Shown here: positions 24,401 through 35,889 of the stretch, piece by piece
How positions within the stretch are numbered: position 1 is the first letter of the stretch
Layout of the letters: the number at the start of each line of letters is the position of its first letter
NCBI RefSeq assembly: GCF_018687715.1
Contig: NC_056765.1
Coordinates: 14,996,501-15,060,500 of the forward strand
Length of the DNA: 64,000 nt
Source: Carya illinoinensis
Lineage: Eukaryota; Streptophyta; Magnoliopsida; Fagales; Juglandaceae
Direction of reading: 5' to 3'
Translations under genes and position numbers: made by a program
The notes under the pieces: generated by a model
Database searches by the model: none
Seen by the model: only the letters and a program-made list of their open reading frames with translations
Told to the model about the DNA's origin: nothing

Positions 24401-24635
24401 GACTCTACCACCGTTCCTGCTTACCATCATCCCTACCGAGTGCACCGTAGGAGGGAATCACAAGCGGGACTCTACCATTGTCTTTGCTTACCACCATTTC
24501 TACAACTCTATCTGTAGGCAGGAATTGCAGACGAGACTCTACCACCATCCCTGCTTACCACAATCCCTACGCATGCACCATAGGCGGGAATCACAGGCGG
24601 GACTCTACCACCATCCCTGCTTACCACCATCTCTA
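24401..24635 (-). repeat. 67-bp tandem repeat inside solo LTR
   Basis: GACTCTACCA-type units start at 24401, 24468, 24535 and 24601 (three full copies and a partial fourth). Each has GACTCTACC, TGCTTACCA, a CCCTAC phrase and a GGCGGGAATCACA-like end. The reverse complement of the same motif recurs in the plus-strand solo LTR at 37205-37545. Confidence 0.85.
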
Positions 24636-25607
24636 TAGTACTTTTGGCTCAAACCGTTTAATCCATTCAATCAAACATACTCAAAAATCATTTATCACAT
24701 TGAAACCCCGTTTTCATTTCCAACACATGAACATGCATGTAATTACACGAAAACTCAGTTTTCATTTACAAACATGAACATGCGTGCACTATGCAATGCA
24801 TACGACAAGATACAACAAATATCCAACAACAAATTCCAACATCAATCATTCAGAAATACAACTCCGTCTTCCAATCCAACCGACGCCCGACTCCTCGGAC
24901 TCAGTCCGGCACAACCAACAAAATCATAATTATTGTTAATGAAAAAATATATTTAAATCTTAAAGGTCGTTTGGAAAATACTTACAATGCTATAAAATAA
25001 CTTTCCAAGGATTAATGAGCTGCAAAAGGTGGCAGAAAGGCAATGTCATAGTGAAAAATGCATTGTGGTTGTGGGTCACAAAATATCCAAATTTGAATGG
25101 GGACAAACGAAGACTAGGAAAAACTAGTGTAGGGCTTAGAGGCATTGGTGAAGCTAATGGAAGTGGTGGTTGGCCATGGGTGGCGGCACAAATGGTGGTT
25201 GGAGGAAAAAAAAGTCCAAAACGGAAAGTGGGTTGGTTGAGCTTCATCGGTGACAGATTAGAGTTGGGGATGGGTGGGTTAGGAAACTGGGAAGCCGGTG
25301 ATGAAGTGGTGAAGAAATGGTGGCCAACAGTGGAGGTACGGTAGCGCGGGGAGCACAAAACCGTGCTGCTTGGTGGTGCTCGTGGTGGTTAACGGCGGTG
25401 TTTGGAGGGCTAAAAATGGGGGGGGGGGGTGAGGTCGCCGGTTGATGGGAAGAGAATGGAAGCAACAGCGATGGCAATGGGCGGCGCATGGTAGAGCTGG
25501 AAGGAAAAGTGGCCGCGGCTAACGGCTGCACGGTTGGGGCTGAAAACGGGTGGGGGAGCTCACCGGCTGGTGGGTCAGTCGGCGTGATGGGGGAGTTAGG
25601 GGCTGAC

Positions 25608-25727
<120 letters not shown>

Positions 25728-26188
25728 TCATGCGCAGGGAGAGAGAAAAGTAGGGGAAAGAAAGAAGAAAAAAGAAAGAAGAAAGATAAAAGGGAAAATA
25801 AAAGGAGGGAAAAAGAAAAAATGAAGGGAAAGAAATGAGGTCCAGCATTTTTCAACTCAGGGTCTCAAACTGATCCAATGACTATAAATTTTAAAACAGT
25901 AAATTAAATAAAATAATTCAAATGTAGTGATTAAATAAAATAAAGTAATAAAATCCGAAAACCCAGTAATTTTAAAGCCCACAAATAGACTAATTTAAAT
26001 TAAAGAATAATTTAAATACAAAACAATAATAAATAATAAGAAAGCAAGTTAAAATAATTTCACAACTTAAATCATAAAATAATATCGCAAAAATCACCTT
26101 TAATTTAAAACAAGGGAACCACTAGTTATAATAATTTTAAAAAAACCAGTCAATAAAAATACACGTAAAAAAGAGATATCACATGTTT

Positions 26189-26522
26189 GCATCTTAAATC
26201 TCCATTGTATTTCAATTTTCATGTTTCTGTTTGCAATTATTCTTTTAAACTCTATAGTCTTATTATAGAGTTTAGTGCCTCGAAAGTTATATTTATATTA
26301 TTATTCAGCTGTTTGCACTTTTCTAACTTGAAACATGATATTATTGTTACTGTCATTAATTGAGAATATTAATGAATCACCTTCAGTGAACCGATAAGCA
26401 TCTTTGGTTTACCCAGGAAAAAGATACTAGCATCTCCTATAAACCATTCCAGCTATTTTTGTGATAGCTTGACTGAATTTGGTTTTATGAACAACAATAA
26501 GGATGAACTTCTTTTGGGGAGC
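26189..26522. other. Unassigned flank between solo LTR and LINE
   Basis: About 330 bp of ordinary AT-rich sequence with no frame or repeat that I recognise. It is the original sequence into which both the solo LTR and the LINE inserted, because it lies between their respective TSDs. Confidence 0.5.
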
Positions 26523-26587
26523 TACCTTGGTGTCTTCTAATTTTTTTTTATACTCAAACTTCAAACTTCATTAAATCAAAGAGAAGA

Positions 26588-29153
26588 TTACAGACATAAA
26601 TCAAACCATAGGGTTTGAGATAAAAAGTCCGGAATACAATCCCACCAAGTAGTTATACTGACAACATGTCTACCATATTGAGCTAGAGAATGGACAGCCT
26701 TATTAGCTTCCTTATAGACATGTGTAAACAAACAAACCCCAAACAAAGAAGACAACTGTTTGATCTCAAAATAAATACCACCATACAGAGAATTGGACAT
26801 ACTATCTTTATTTAGAGCTTCAATCACCATGAGGCAATCACTTTCCACTTGAATATGATGAATACCCATACCTGCACAGAGCTGTAATCCACGGAAAATG
26901 GCTAGTAATTCAATGTGCTCCACTTCATCAACAACCACTTCTGGTACAGCTGCTGCCAGCAGCGTTCTTCCCATGTTATCTCTCAAAATAGCTCCAGTTC
27001 CAGCTTTTCCAGCTTCTACATGTAAAGATCCATCCACATTTAACTTGAGAAAATTTTCTTGAGGCAGCTTCCATTTATAAAATTCTTGCACTTGCTGTCG
27101 ATTCTGCTTATGTATAGATTTATAACTCTTCAACAAAGATAATGCATGGTCAGCTGCGTTATGGGGAGAAACAACAATTTGATCATGAAAAAATTTATTT
27201 CGTCTATACCAAAAGCCCCAAGCCACAGTGAAGAAAATAGATAGACTATCCCAATGTTTACCCAAACAAAACTGAAAGGCAATATCAAAAATATTTGAAT
27301 AAGATGCTGCATCCAAAGTAGGTAGAACTTTCAACCAAGCTCCTTCCAAAAATTTACATCCCACCAAAGCATGAAAAACTCCTTCTTCTTGCACTTTACA
27401 GAAACTGCAAGTCCCATTGATAGGAACATGTTTTAACAAGAGATTCGTCTTTGTCGGCAGTCCATCTTTGCAAGCATGCCAAGCAGAAATTTTTTATCTT
27501 GTTTGGAACCGGCATCTTCCATAGATGTTTCCAGAGCATTCTGTGATTAATTGCATTAGAGGATTTAGCTTCTTGAAGGCCTTGTTTATCCACTATAAAC
27601 CGGTAACAACTTCTGACACTAAAGAAGCCATTTCTTTCAAATTCCCACATCCTTTTATCTCCATTATTCTCAGCACCACACGGCATTTTTAGAATATCCA
27701 TAACTATACTTGGATTAAAGAGAGTTCTAAGTTTTTCTATATCCCATGATGCAAAATTTTTAGAGAACAGAGTATTAACACAATACCATTCAGTTCCGCC
27801 TCTTATCTCAAAACCTTCATTCACCAAAGAGTTATGACTTGGAATCCATTTATCAAGCCAAATATTAACAGAATTTCCATCTCCAATCCTCCATCTACAT
27901 CCATCCACTGCCCACTTTCTAGCCTCCCAAATCCCTCTCCAAGAAAAATAAGGACATCTACCCAACCCAACTGTCAAAAAGTTTGAAGATGGAAAATATT
28001 TAGCCTTTAGAAGTCTATGGAGTAAAGAACTCTCATCTTGGAGCAATTGCCACCCTTGTTTAGCTAGCATAGCCAAATTGTGAATTTTCAGTTTTTTAAA
28101 ACCCAAACCTCCCCAAGATTTAGAAGTACACATTTTATTCCAACTTAACCAGTGTATTTTCCTCTCATTATCTTTTTAACCCCACAAAAAATAGCCATCA
28201 TAGCCTCCAAATCATCACATAAATTAGAAGGGAGAAGAAAACAACTCATAGAGTAAGATGGAATAGAAAGTGCTACTGCCTTTATCAAAGTTTCCTTCCC
28301 CCTTGAGAAAGCAATTTTTCTTTCCAAGTTTGTAGCTTCTGCCAAACCCTTTGTTTAATGGATTGAAAAGCTCTGCCTCTGGATCTTCCAACTAATGGTG
28401 GTAACCCAAGATACTTATCGTATTGCTGAATTTCAGAATTACCCCATGAATTTTTAATATCCTCTTGGGTTCTCCTTGACACATTGCTGCTGAATACCAT
28501 TGCTGTTTTTTCTCGGTTTATTCGCTGACCAGAAATTGCTTCGTACTTTTCCAGAATTTCTTGAATCCTTCTGTTTTCTTCTAAATCAGCCTTACAAAAA
28601 ATCAGGCTATTGTCTGTAAACAATAAGTGAGTGATGTTCGGAGCCCCTCTACATATTTTAATACCTGAAAGTTGTCTCCTCAAACCCGCTTCTTTTAATA
28701 AAGAGGTTAACCCTTCAGAACATAATAGAAAAAGATAGGGAGACAATGGGTCCCCTTGTCTAAGCCCTCTAGAAGGAATAATAGGCCCCTTAGGTTCCCC
28801 ATTAATAAGCACAGAAAAAGAAACCGAGCTAACACACTACATAATCAGCTTTACAAACTCCTCACTAAAACCCAATACCTCCATAATAGATTTCAAAAAG
28901 CCCCACTTCACCCGATCATACGCTTTGCTCATATCCAATTTCAAAGACATAAATCCCTTCCTCCCTGTCCTCTTAAGCCTCAGATAATGAATCACTTCAT
29001 AAGCTATAAGAACATTATCAGTAATTAATCGCCCAGGCACAAATGCACTTTGACATTCCCCAATAATATTAGATAAAACCTGTTTCAGCCTATTAGCAAT
29101 TATCTTAGCAATCAATTTATAAACCACATTGCATAGGCTAATTGGTCTATAAT
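26588..29153 (-). pseudogene. LINE ORF2, 3' part: RT, zf-RVT, RNase H
   Basis: Coding direction from 29153: RPISLCNVVYKLIAKIIANR, GRLITDNVLIAYE and LKLDMSKAYDRVKW (29010-28900), the GPIIPSRGLRQGDPLSPYLF block (28780), and the RT active site (about 28610), which reads FTDNS instead of FADDS. Then the LGLPPLVGRS region, a post-RT domain with SWRGIWEARKW (27930) and IWLDKWIPSH, zf-RVT (about 27540-27380, TCSFC), and an RNase H domain (27010-26600) with LKLNVDGS, HIELLAIFRG and VESDCLMVIEAL, in which the acidic catalytic residues appear kept. In-frame stop near 28837 and frame breaks near 28290, 28140 and 27440. Confidence 0.88.
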
Positions 29154-31544
29154 TGACTCACTCAAAAATGAGTAGCACTAATGCTATCCCAAGTGCAGGA
29201 GGATGTCGTGTAATAATTAGGAATAAATTCCTAGATCGTCTCCTCAGGGAAAAGTTGCTTAAAATTAAACTTGTTAAAAAATTGTGAAAAACTTCACAAA
29301 GAGAAAATAATATGATGGTATATGCAATAGATGAAATAGGGTACTAGTCATGGACTAGATTCATGTCTGTTGAATTTTTTTGTTTGTTGGATTGGAATGT
29401 AAAGGACTTATAAATTAAACTCAGAAATTAATAAAACTAAATTAAGCATTAAACTAAATTAGAAAGTAATCGACAAAACATGAACAGAAAATTTAAAATG
29501 CCCAAAACTAAGATTCTAGAATTCATCTTTGTAATTAAATTACGAATTAAAATAACATATAACAGTTGTAATTACTATTAAATGAAAACTTAAAGAAATA
29601 AGAAAAATAAATAACACGAAATAAGTAAACAGAAACTTAAAAGTATTCTATAAACTTTAAACTGAAGTTAAATAAAATAGGGAACGAAAAATCTAAATGA
29701 AAACGTCCTTTCACGATTCGATTGAAATTCGAAACGAAAAGGAACAATTTCTTACGTATAAAAACTCTAGAACAATTCCTCTTCTCTTCACGTATGATAT
29801 TCAGAAAAATCAAAAACAAAAACAAAAGCTTAAAATCAAATCTTTTTTGCAATAAATTAAGGTAACACAATTAATTTAGAACTTCTAAAACAATTCCTTT
29901 TATTGTATGAAACAAACTAGTAATGAAACAAACTAGAAATGAAACAAACTAGAGATGAAACAAACTAGTAACTTAATGGAAATTAAGGTATTACACTAAA
30001 TGAAATACAATTCTAGAACAAATATTAATGCACTAAAAAAAAATGCTAAAACAACAAAGCTTTGAAACTTAAAAGGAGAAACAAAATTTCTTAAAACAAA
30101 AAGGAGCTAATTCTTTCAAGTAAATAGCAGAAAATTGTGTGTTGACAAGTGTTTTTCTAAGATTGAGTTGTCCTCAATTGTACACAATTGTACTCTAAAA
30201 TGTTCTCTCCTTAAGCTTCGGTGTGCACCTCCTTTTATAGCGAAAAATCTTGGCTACTTCATCTCTCATTCAATTGGTTTTGCATTCACACCCAACAACC
30301 AAATCTTCAATCTTGCTTTCACACTCATTTTCGGCCTTGCATTCCTCTTTCTTTATTTTGTGTCTTGCATTGCATGCCTCTTTCTTTTGCCGTGTCTTCC
30401 ATTGTTTTCCTCTTCAATTATTTTATTCAATTGGTTTAGTAATTCAAACCAAACAACAAAGTCCAACATGCCTAACTTCTTATTCAACTCTTGCCTAACT
30501 CCTTCCTAACTCCTTGTTCGGTTTCTTCATTGCCGACTTCCTCAATTTGTTTCTTCAATTTGTTATTCAATTTCAGCACATGTTCCTTCATTTACCTACT
30601 GCTTTGACCAGTCCAAATTCCCTCACAATTCATTCCAGCACATGTTCCTTCACTCACCCACACGGCTCCTTCCTTTGATTGCAAACTCAAGCATGGCTTC
30701 TTCCTTTGATTGCAAACTCAAGCAGCCAACTTCTTCCCTTTACAATCAACCAAAACAAATCCTATCCAATTAAATTATTCCAGCTTTCAACCCCAGAAAA
30801 AATCAGCACATGTTTCTCTATTTTTTTCTTCTCATTTCGGTGAACAAAGCTGAATTTTTCTTCCTTCATTTCGGTTGGTTACAGCAGCTCTTTTTATTGC
30901 ACCAATTCATCACATGTTCCTCATTTTGGTGGAGACCAATTGGTGGACAGCAGTTGCCTTCTTCTTCATATAGTTTCGGTGGACACAAAAACTTCTTGTT
31001 GGATTTGATTAAACTTGGTCTCTTGAAGCTCTAAGCCTATATTTATCACCCTATATGCTTGGATCCATGATATCTTCATTAAATCACCTTTTTTTTGTTG
31101 TAGAACAAAGGCCTGGAATAGGCATTGCATGAACAAATGGAAATGAAAAGTAGAGAATTAATAGAAGAGAAAGACATAACCAAACATGCAAGATAAACAA
31201 AATAGACATATATTTGAAGTATGTGAACTCATAACTCATGCACAAAGAGCAAAAATATGTGTCCAATGAACTGTGATCACGAAAATGAAGACATGTGAAG
31301 CCATTCCAATATCGATCTAGTTCAGTTTATTTTGTTTCTCAATTCTAGAGGAAAAGATCAGAATGCACAGTAATCAATAGTTGGTAGAATTCAAGCATAA
31401 ATTCATGCTTTTAATCAATTAAAATTACAACTTTGATTTATTCATTTTAACCATTTTTCTATTTAAAACCAATAATAATGTCATGATGAATTTAAAATAC
31501 ATTGGTTTTAAATAGCTAAAATGTGCAATATTTCAGCTCAATCA
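29154..31544 (-). mobile_element. Solo LTR inside LINE ORF2
   Basis: Starts TGACTCACTC at 29154 and ends CTCAATCA at 31544 (minus-strand reading TGATTGAGCTG...GAGTCA). It is flanked by ATAAT at 29149-29153 and 31545-31549. Excision rejoins the RT motif TDYRPISL. No internal coding region, PBS or PPT is visible. The CGTCTCCTCAGGGA phrase near 29236 resembles the CGTCCTCAGGGA of the solo LTR at 40100, a phrase common in plant gypsy LTR ends. Low-complexity direct repeats (AACTAGxxATGAAACAA) lie at about 29920-29970. Confidence 0.85.
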
Positions 31545-31549
31545 ATAAT

Positions 31550-33079
31550 CCGTAACTTTAGTTGGAGATTTCTTCTTTGGAATCAATGAAATAAAGGTAT
31601 GGTTAAGAGAGGAAGGAAATGAACCTGTATTAAGAGCATGCAACACTGCCATAGTCACTGAATTGCCCACCACTTGCCAATATTTTTGGAAAAAAATTGG
31701 CAACATGCCATCTGGGCCCGGAGCCTTAGAGGGATTCATTTGCTGCAATGCGACCTTAACCTCATCTTTAGTATACACTCTACTCAGATCTTCAGTCATA
31801 TTTGGGGTGACTCTTCCTCTTAAACCATGTAGAAAATCTAGCGTAGCATTTGGATTTGAAGAAGTGAACAACTCTCTAAAGTAATCCAGAATTACATTAT
31901 TCATATTAGTCCTCTCATGCCATTGCCCCCGTTCATCCTGAATTCTTTGCAAACAATTCTTTTTTCTTCGTTGAGATGCTTTCATATGAAAATATCTTGA
32001 ATTTTGATCACCTTCTTTTAACCATAAAGCCTTTGAGCGCTGTCTCCACATCACTTCATCCCTCTCTAACCAAATTGCAACCTCCTTTCTAGCAACATTT
32101 AAGGCTGATACATTAAACCCCCGAGGATCCTCATACACTTGTTTCAGTTGCAAATTAGCTTGTTGAAGTTTTCTCTGAACATTCCCAAAGCTCCTTCTGT
32201 TCCATTTTTGCAACTTGACACCACTCTCCCTAATCATACCCTCAACATCCTCCAATCTTGATTGAACATTACCCATCCTCCATGCATCTTTAATGATAGC
32301 TTCACAATCTAGATTCCCAATCCACATTTCCTCAAACCGAAAGAGTTTTTTCTTTTTATAAGGAATATCAGTTTCACCCTCCAAATCTAACCAAATTGGT
32401 AGATGGTCTGAGTAAGCCACAAGGTCGTGAACTACCTTCGTATTAGGATAAGAATTCCACCAAGTTGAGTTGGCAAGAAACCTATCCAATCATTCATTGA
32501 CACAGGAAGGACCTTCTCTCCTATTTGACCACGTATATTTATACCCAGTAAACCCCAAATCACGTAATTCACACTCCTCAACAACATCTCAGAAAGCAGC
32601 TAGTTGATTTTCTGGTTTGGGATTCCCCCCCTGTTTTTCATGATGGAACATCGTTTCATTCAAATCACCCATCACTAACCATGCCTCCCCACGTAAACGT
32701 TTAAGACTCCTAAGAAGAGCCCAAGTTTTGTGCCGTAAATGAGTTTCAGGAACCCCATAAATGGCTGTTAAAAACCAACGTCCCCCAACTACATTGTCAT
32801 CACTAATTACAGCATCTATATGAAATGAAGAAAAATTAACAATTGAAAGTGCAACTTCTTTCCCCCAATATAAAGCAAGACCCCCTTTTCTACCATTTGA
32901 ACAAACGGCTAAACAATTTGAAAACGCGAGTTTGAACTTACATTTTTCAGCATCTCTCACACTAAGCCTTGTCTCTTGAAGGAAAAGAACATCGGACGCT
33001 TCCCTCTTCATCAGATCGCAGAGGTGACGAATGCCTCGTGAGTTCCCAAGCCACGGGCATTCCATGCTAAGAGTTTCAT
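31550..33079 (-). pseudogene. LINE ORF2, 5' part: endonuclease and RT start
   Basis: ORF2 starts at an ATG at 33079-33077 (MKLLAWNARGLG), the canonical plant L1 endonuclease start, and shifts frame by one base near 33046. The endonuclease continues with VLFLQETRLS, GRKGGLALYWGKEV and GEAWLVMGDLNE (about 32990-32660), a second frame break near 32590 and a stop near 32490, then AYSDHLPIW, FRFEEMWIG, RSKALWLKEGDQNS and the RT start NPSKAPGPDGMLPIFFQKYW (about 31740), FISLIPKKKSPTKVTDY ending at the solo LTR edge. The start codon overlaps the ORF1 stop as ATGA. Confidence 0.88.
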
Positions 33080-34514
33080 GGCTGCTGGCAGTGCTGTTCA
33101 ACAGCCACCGTCGATAGCTCAGTGCTTCCCGCAAGCTCCACAACATTGGAATTGGGCACTTCGTTACTTCTCTCTGGCTCATATTTTGTTCTGACCTGCC
33201 GAATAGCTTCCTTGTTGGTACTCCTCTGTTTCTGCTTCTTACTGCTTTCCATGTTCGCAGCTTGATACAGGATATTAGGTTTAGTCATTTCAATATTAAA
33301 CGACGTCCTGCGATTCCTTCTAATTCCACGTCCTGATTTAGTAGTCCTCAAAGGATCGGGCTTCGCCACACAGTAGGCCTTACTTCAACTGGAATCTCAA
33401 CAAGCCCAACTTCAAAAGTCCCACCAGAAAGCGCTTCTTCGAAAGCCCCATCCGAAGGCTCATCCACACCCTTCAGTATCCCATTAACACCTTCTTCACT
33501 GACCCCATTAACACCTTCCGCATTTTTCGTGCATGTTATATTCTCATGAAAGGCGTTACTGGGTAATGCTTCTTCCAAAAATTCAGCCATCTTCTCCGTA
33601 TCACTTCCTATCGTGGGGATTGTAAATGTTATGTTTTCGCCGTCACTAGAGTCGCCAGTCGAACAATTACCGACTGCCAGAGTCGCCAGACCTGATGTCA
33701 TTTTAACATAATCCATCTTTGCTTCCCCTGTAAATCTAGCCCTTGCTGAGTTCTTCTTTTCACCGAAGCTTCCCACCCATAACCAGACACCATATGGTTA
33801 AAGATCCGTTTCATTTTCCACACCAGAGATACCCTCCCTGTTGTTGCATTCTTTATCAATATGACCCAATTGCCCGCACCAGTAACATAAATTTGGCAAT
33901 CGCTCGTAAGAAAAATGAATCCAAACAGAATGACCACCTCCAACAGATAGCTTAGATCCTCATAAGAGAGGTTCATTCATATTGAGCTTGACTCTCACTC
34001 TCAACTACTCTCCCCATTCCACTTCACCTTTCTCCAGATCCACTTCTTCAACTACTCCGATCTTCTCCCTGAGTTTTTGACCCACATGTACATTCTGTGC
34101 CATAATGAGAAGATCATGAAATCTGACCCAAAATGATGCAGTCTCCAATTTAATCTGTTGTACTTTAAGTCTACCATCCGCTTCAACAGCCAAAACCAGA
34201 TGTTTATCGAAAGTCCATGGCCCCTCTCTTAGAACCTTCTCTTTGTCACTGATATCCTCAAACTCAGCAAGAAACATCGTTGATGAATGGTCCCGAAAAT
34301 GAACTCCCATGACTGTCCTCCATATTTTCCGCATCGTGCCCTTAAACGCTTCCCTATTGAAATATTTTTCTGCAAAGAGTTTCATAAACAGACACTTCCC
34401 TCCCCGAGGCAACACTTCCTCCAAATTCTCCAGTTCTATAACCACATCTTCACTTTCCTTCTCAGTCAAAGAAAGCTTTGTATAAAGAATTAGAAGATCA
34501 TCTTCCGTAATCAT
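33076..34514 (-). pseudogene. LINE ORF1: DUF4283 plus CCHC zinc knuckle
   Basis: Begins MITEDDLLILYTKLSLTEKE at 34514. The first block (to 34005) is the DUF4283 RNA-binding domain of plant LINE ORF1 proteins, with FNREAFKGTMRKIWR and FVFE-like WTFDKHLVLA. A stop and frameshift separate it from a zf-CCHC_4-type knuckle CYWCGQLGHIDKEC (about 33850-33890). A low-complexity acidic region follows (33776-33360), then a basic tail ending at the TGA at 33078-33076. ORF1 protein coats the LINE RNA in the ribonucleoprotein particle. Frames change near 34000, 33777 and 33370, so this copy is broken. Confidence 0.85.
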
Positions 34515-34649
34515 ACTTTCAAAACTCAGAACAAAACCAACTGCACCAGGGCAGGATGAAGACCTCTACGAAGGAAACCCTAGGAGAGGAAAAGGAACGC
34601 ACACAGTACGATAATATTGGATCTAAAAGTCATACCTCGGTGTCTTCTA

Positions 34650-35052
34650 TTAAAGTTATCTCAATGGGGTTATTTTGTTATTTGAAACTTTCTTAAGTAG
34701 AGAACACCTACATGAATCCAAACCCAACACAACTAAGAAACTCAATCTTGATTCAACTAATAGTTTCGCGTTCTTCAAATATTCCCAAACAAAGAATAGA
34801 TCCAATCCCAACATAGCTTCAATTTCTCTTACTCATATTGAACAAGTGTATGATTGCTTGTAGGAGAGAGAGGTCTTCTCTGAACTGACTTCTAAGCCAC
34901 TCTTAGCCCCATCCCTAAGGTAGAATTGCCTCTCTAGTTCCATAATCTCGAGTCTGACTTGCCACTCTATGACCTCTACGACTTCCAACACTCACCAAAT
35001 GAGAAGTCTTTTCATTAGCCAATGCAATTATGCAACATTGTAGATTGTGCAG
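34650..35052. other. Unassigned DNA upstream of the ABHD17-like exons
   Basis: It should hold the upstream intron or exon of the hydrolase pseudogene, but I cannot identify its first exon. A 62-codon frame at 34675-34863 has no motif I know and is left uncalled. Confidence 0.35.
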
Positions 35053-35596
35053 GTATGAGTATTCTAGATACGGGCAAATCATCTGGAAAGGTTTGATGTA
35101 AATTGGAAATTTTCTGTTTACAAAACTAGTTTGCTCTGTAAATTCTGGCACTTGGGTCAATGTTGAAATTATCATCTTAAAGCACATCACTTTTCCTTAT
35201 TGTAGCCTAGCAAGCAGACTACATATTTAGATATTGAAGCTGCATACAAGTGTCTTGAAGAAAGCTATGGTACTAAGCAGGAAGATATCATCCTTTATGG
35301 CCAATTTGTTGTAAATGGCCCCACTTTGGACCTTGCTGCTCGGCTACCTCAGTTAAGAGCTGTTGTTTTGCATAGTCCCATGCTCTCTGGCTCAAGAGTC
35401 ATGTATCCTGTAAAGCGTTCATACTGGTTTGACATACACAAGGTAATATAATTCTGCTCAGTTTTCCTTTTGTATTTACTAGCTTCGATTGTTACATTCA
35501 TGGATTCTTTAATCTAATATAATACTGTTTTCTGTTGTTTGAGTGCAGAATATTGACAAAATTCCACCAGTCAACTGTCTTGTTCTAATCATTCAT
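35053..35596 (+). pseudogene. ABHD17-like alpha/beta hydrolase fragment, introns kept
   Basis: Three exons with proper borders: about 35053-35090 (reads YEYSRYGQ then a one-base insertion), 35206-35442 (79 codons) and 35549-35596 (16 codons), separated by introns with GT-AG ends (35443-35548 is 106 bp). The protein matches plant ABHD17/FAM108-type serine hydrolases: DIEAAYKCLEESYGTKQEDI, LPQLRAVVLHSP, VMYPVKRSYWFDI, NIDKIPPVNCLVLIIH. The nucleophile motif, normally GQSVGSG, is GQFVVNG, so the catalytic serine is gone. The exon carrying the Asp and His of the triad was not found downstream; a solo LTR sits in the next intron. In animals the family depalmitoylates membrane proteins; the plant role is less clear. 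Retained introns mean this is not a retrocopy. Confidence 0.83.
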
Positions 35597-35884
35597 GTAA
35601 GCATGCTAATCTAAGTGTTTCCTGTTTTATAATCACCCAAGGCTAAAAACGATAATCATATTGATGTTAGATATATGAGACGGCTTTTCATTTCTTCTTT
35701 AATATTCTGCATATTGTCTTATCAAACCATAATTTGATACAGTGGAATTTAAGATCCATATAGGATATAACCTGTTTGTTGGGCTTGAGGCATTTAGAAT
35801 ACTATTTCCTTTTTCTAACTTCTGAATGTCAAGTTGCATCTATAAAATCTTATTTCATCACCAATTTCATCTTTTTTGCTGCCC
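35597..35884 (+). other. Intron remnant of the hydrolase pseudogene
   Basis: Starts with a donor GTAAGC directly after exon codons for IIH, then runs as T-rich intron-like sequence until the TSD ATTTA of the solo LTR. No third exon was recognised here or after 38237. Confidence 0.5.
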
Positions 35885-35889
35885 ATTTA

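Larger units (their letters stand above)
26540..34632 (-). mobile_element. Full-length LINE (L1-type), minus strand, with nested solo LTR
   Basis: Bounded by a 17-bp target duplication, TACCTTGGTGTCTTCTA at 26523-26539 and the same with one C/T change at 34633-34649. A short poly(A) (T-run at 26541-26549) marks the 3' end. ORF1 (34514-33076) and ORF2 (33079-26588) are both present, so the 5' end at 34632 is close to a full-length start. A 2391-bp solo LTR (29154-31544) interrupts ORF2 at the DY/RP junction of the RT. Apart from the LTR the LINE is about 5.7 kb, normal for plant L1 elements. Confidence 0.94.

Noticed and set aside
34675..34863. 62-codon frame near the hydrolase exons, considered as its first exon
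   Set aside because: It does not resemble the conserved N-terminal region of ABHD17-type proteins and has no matching splice donor at the expected position.
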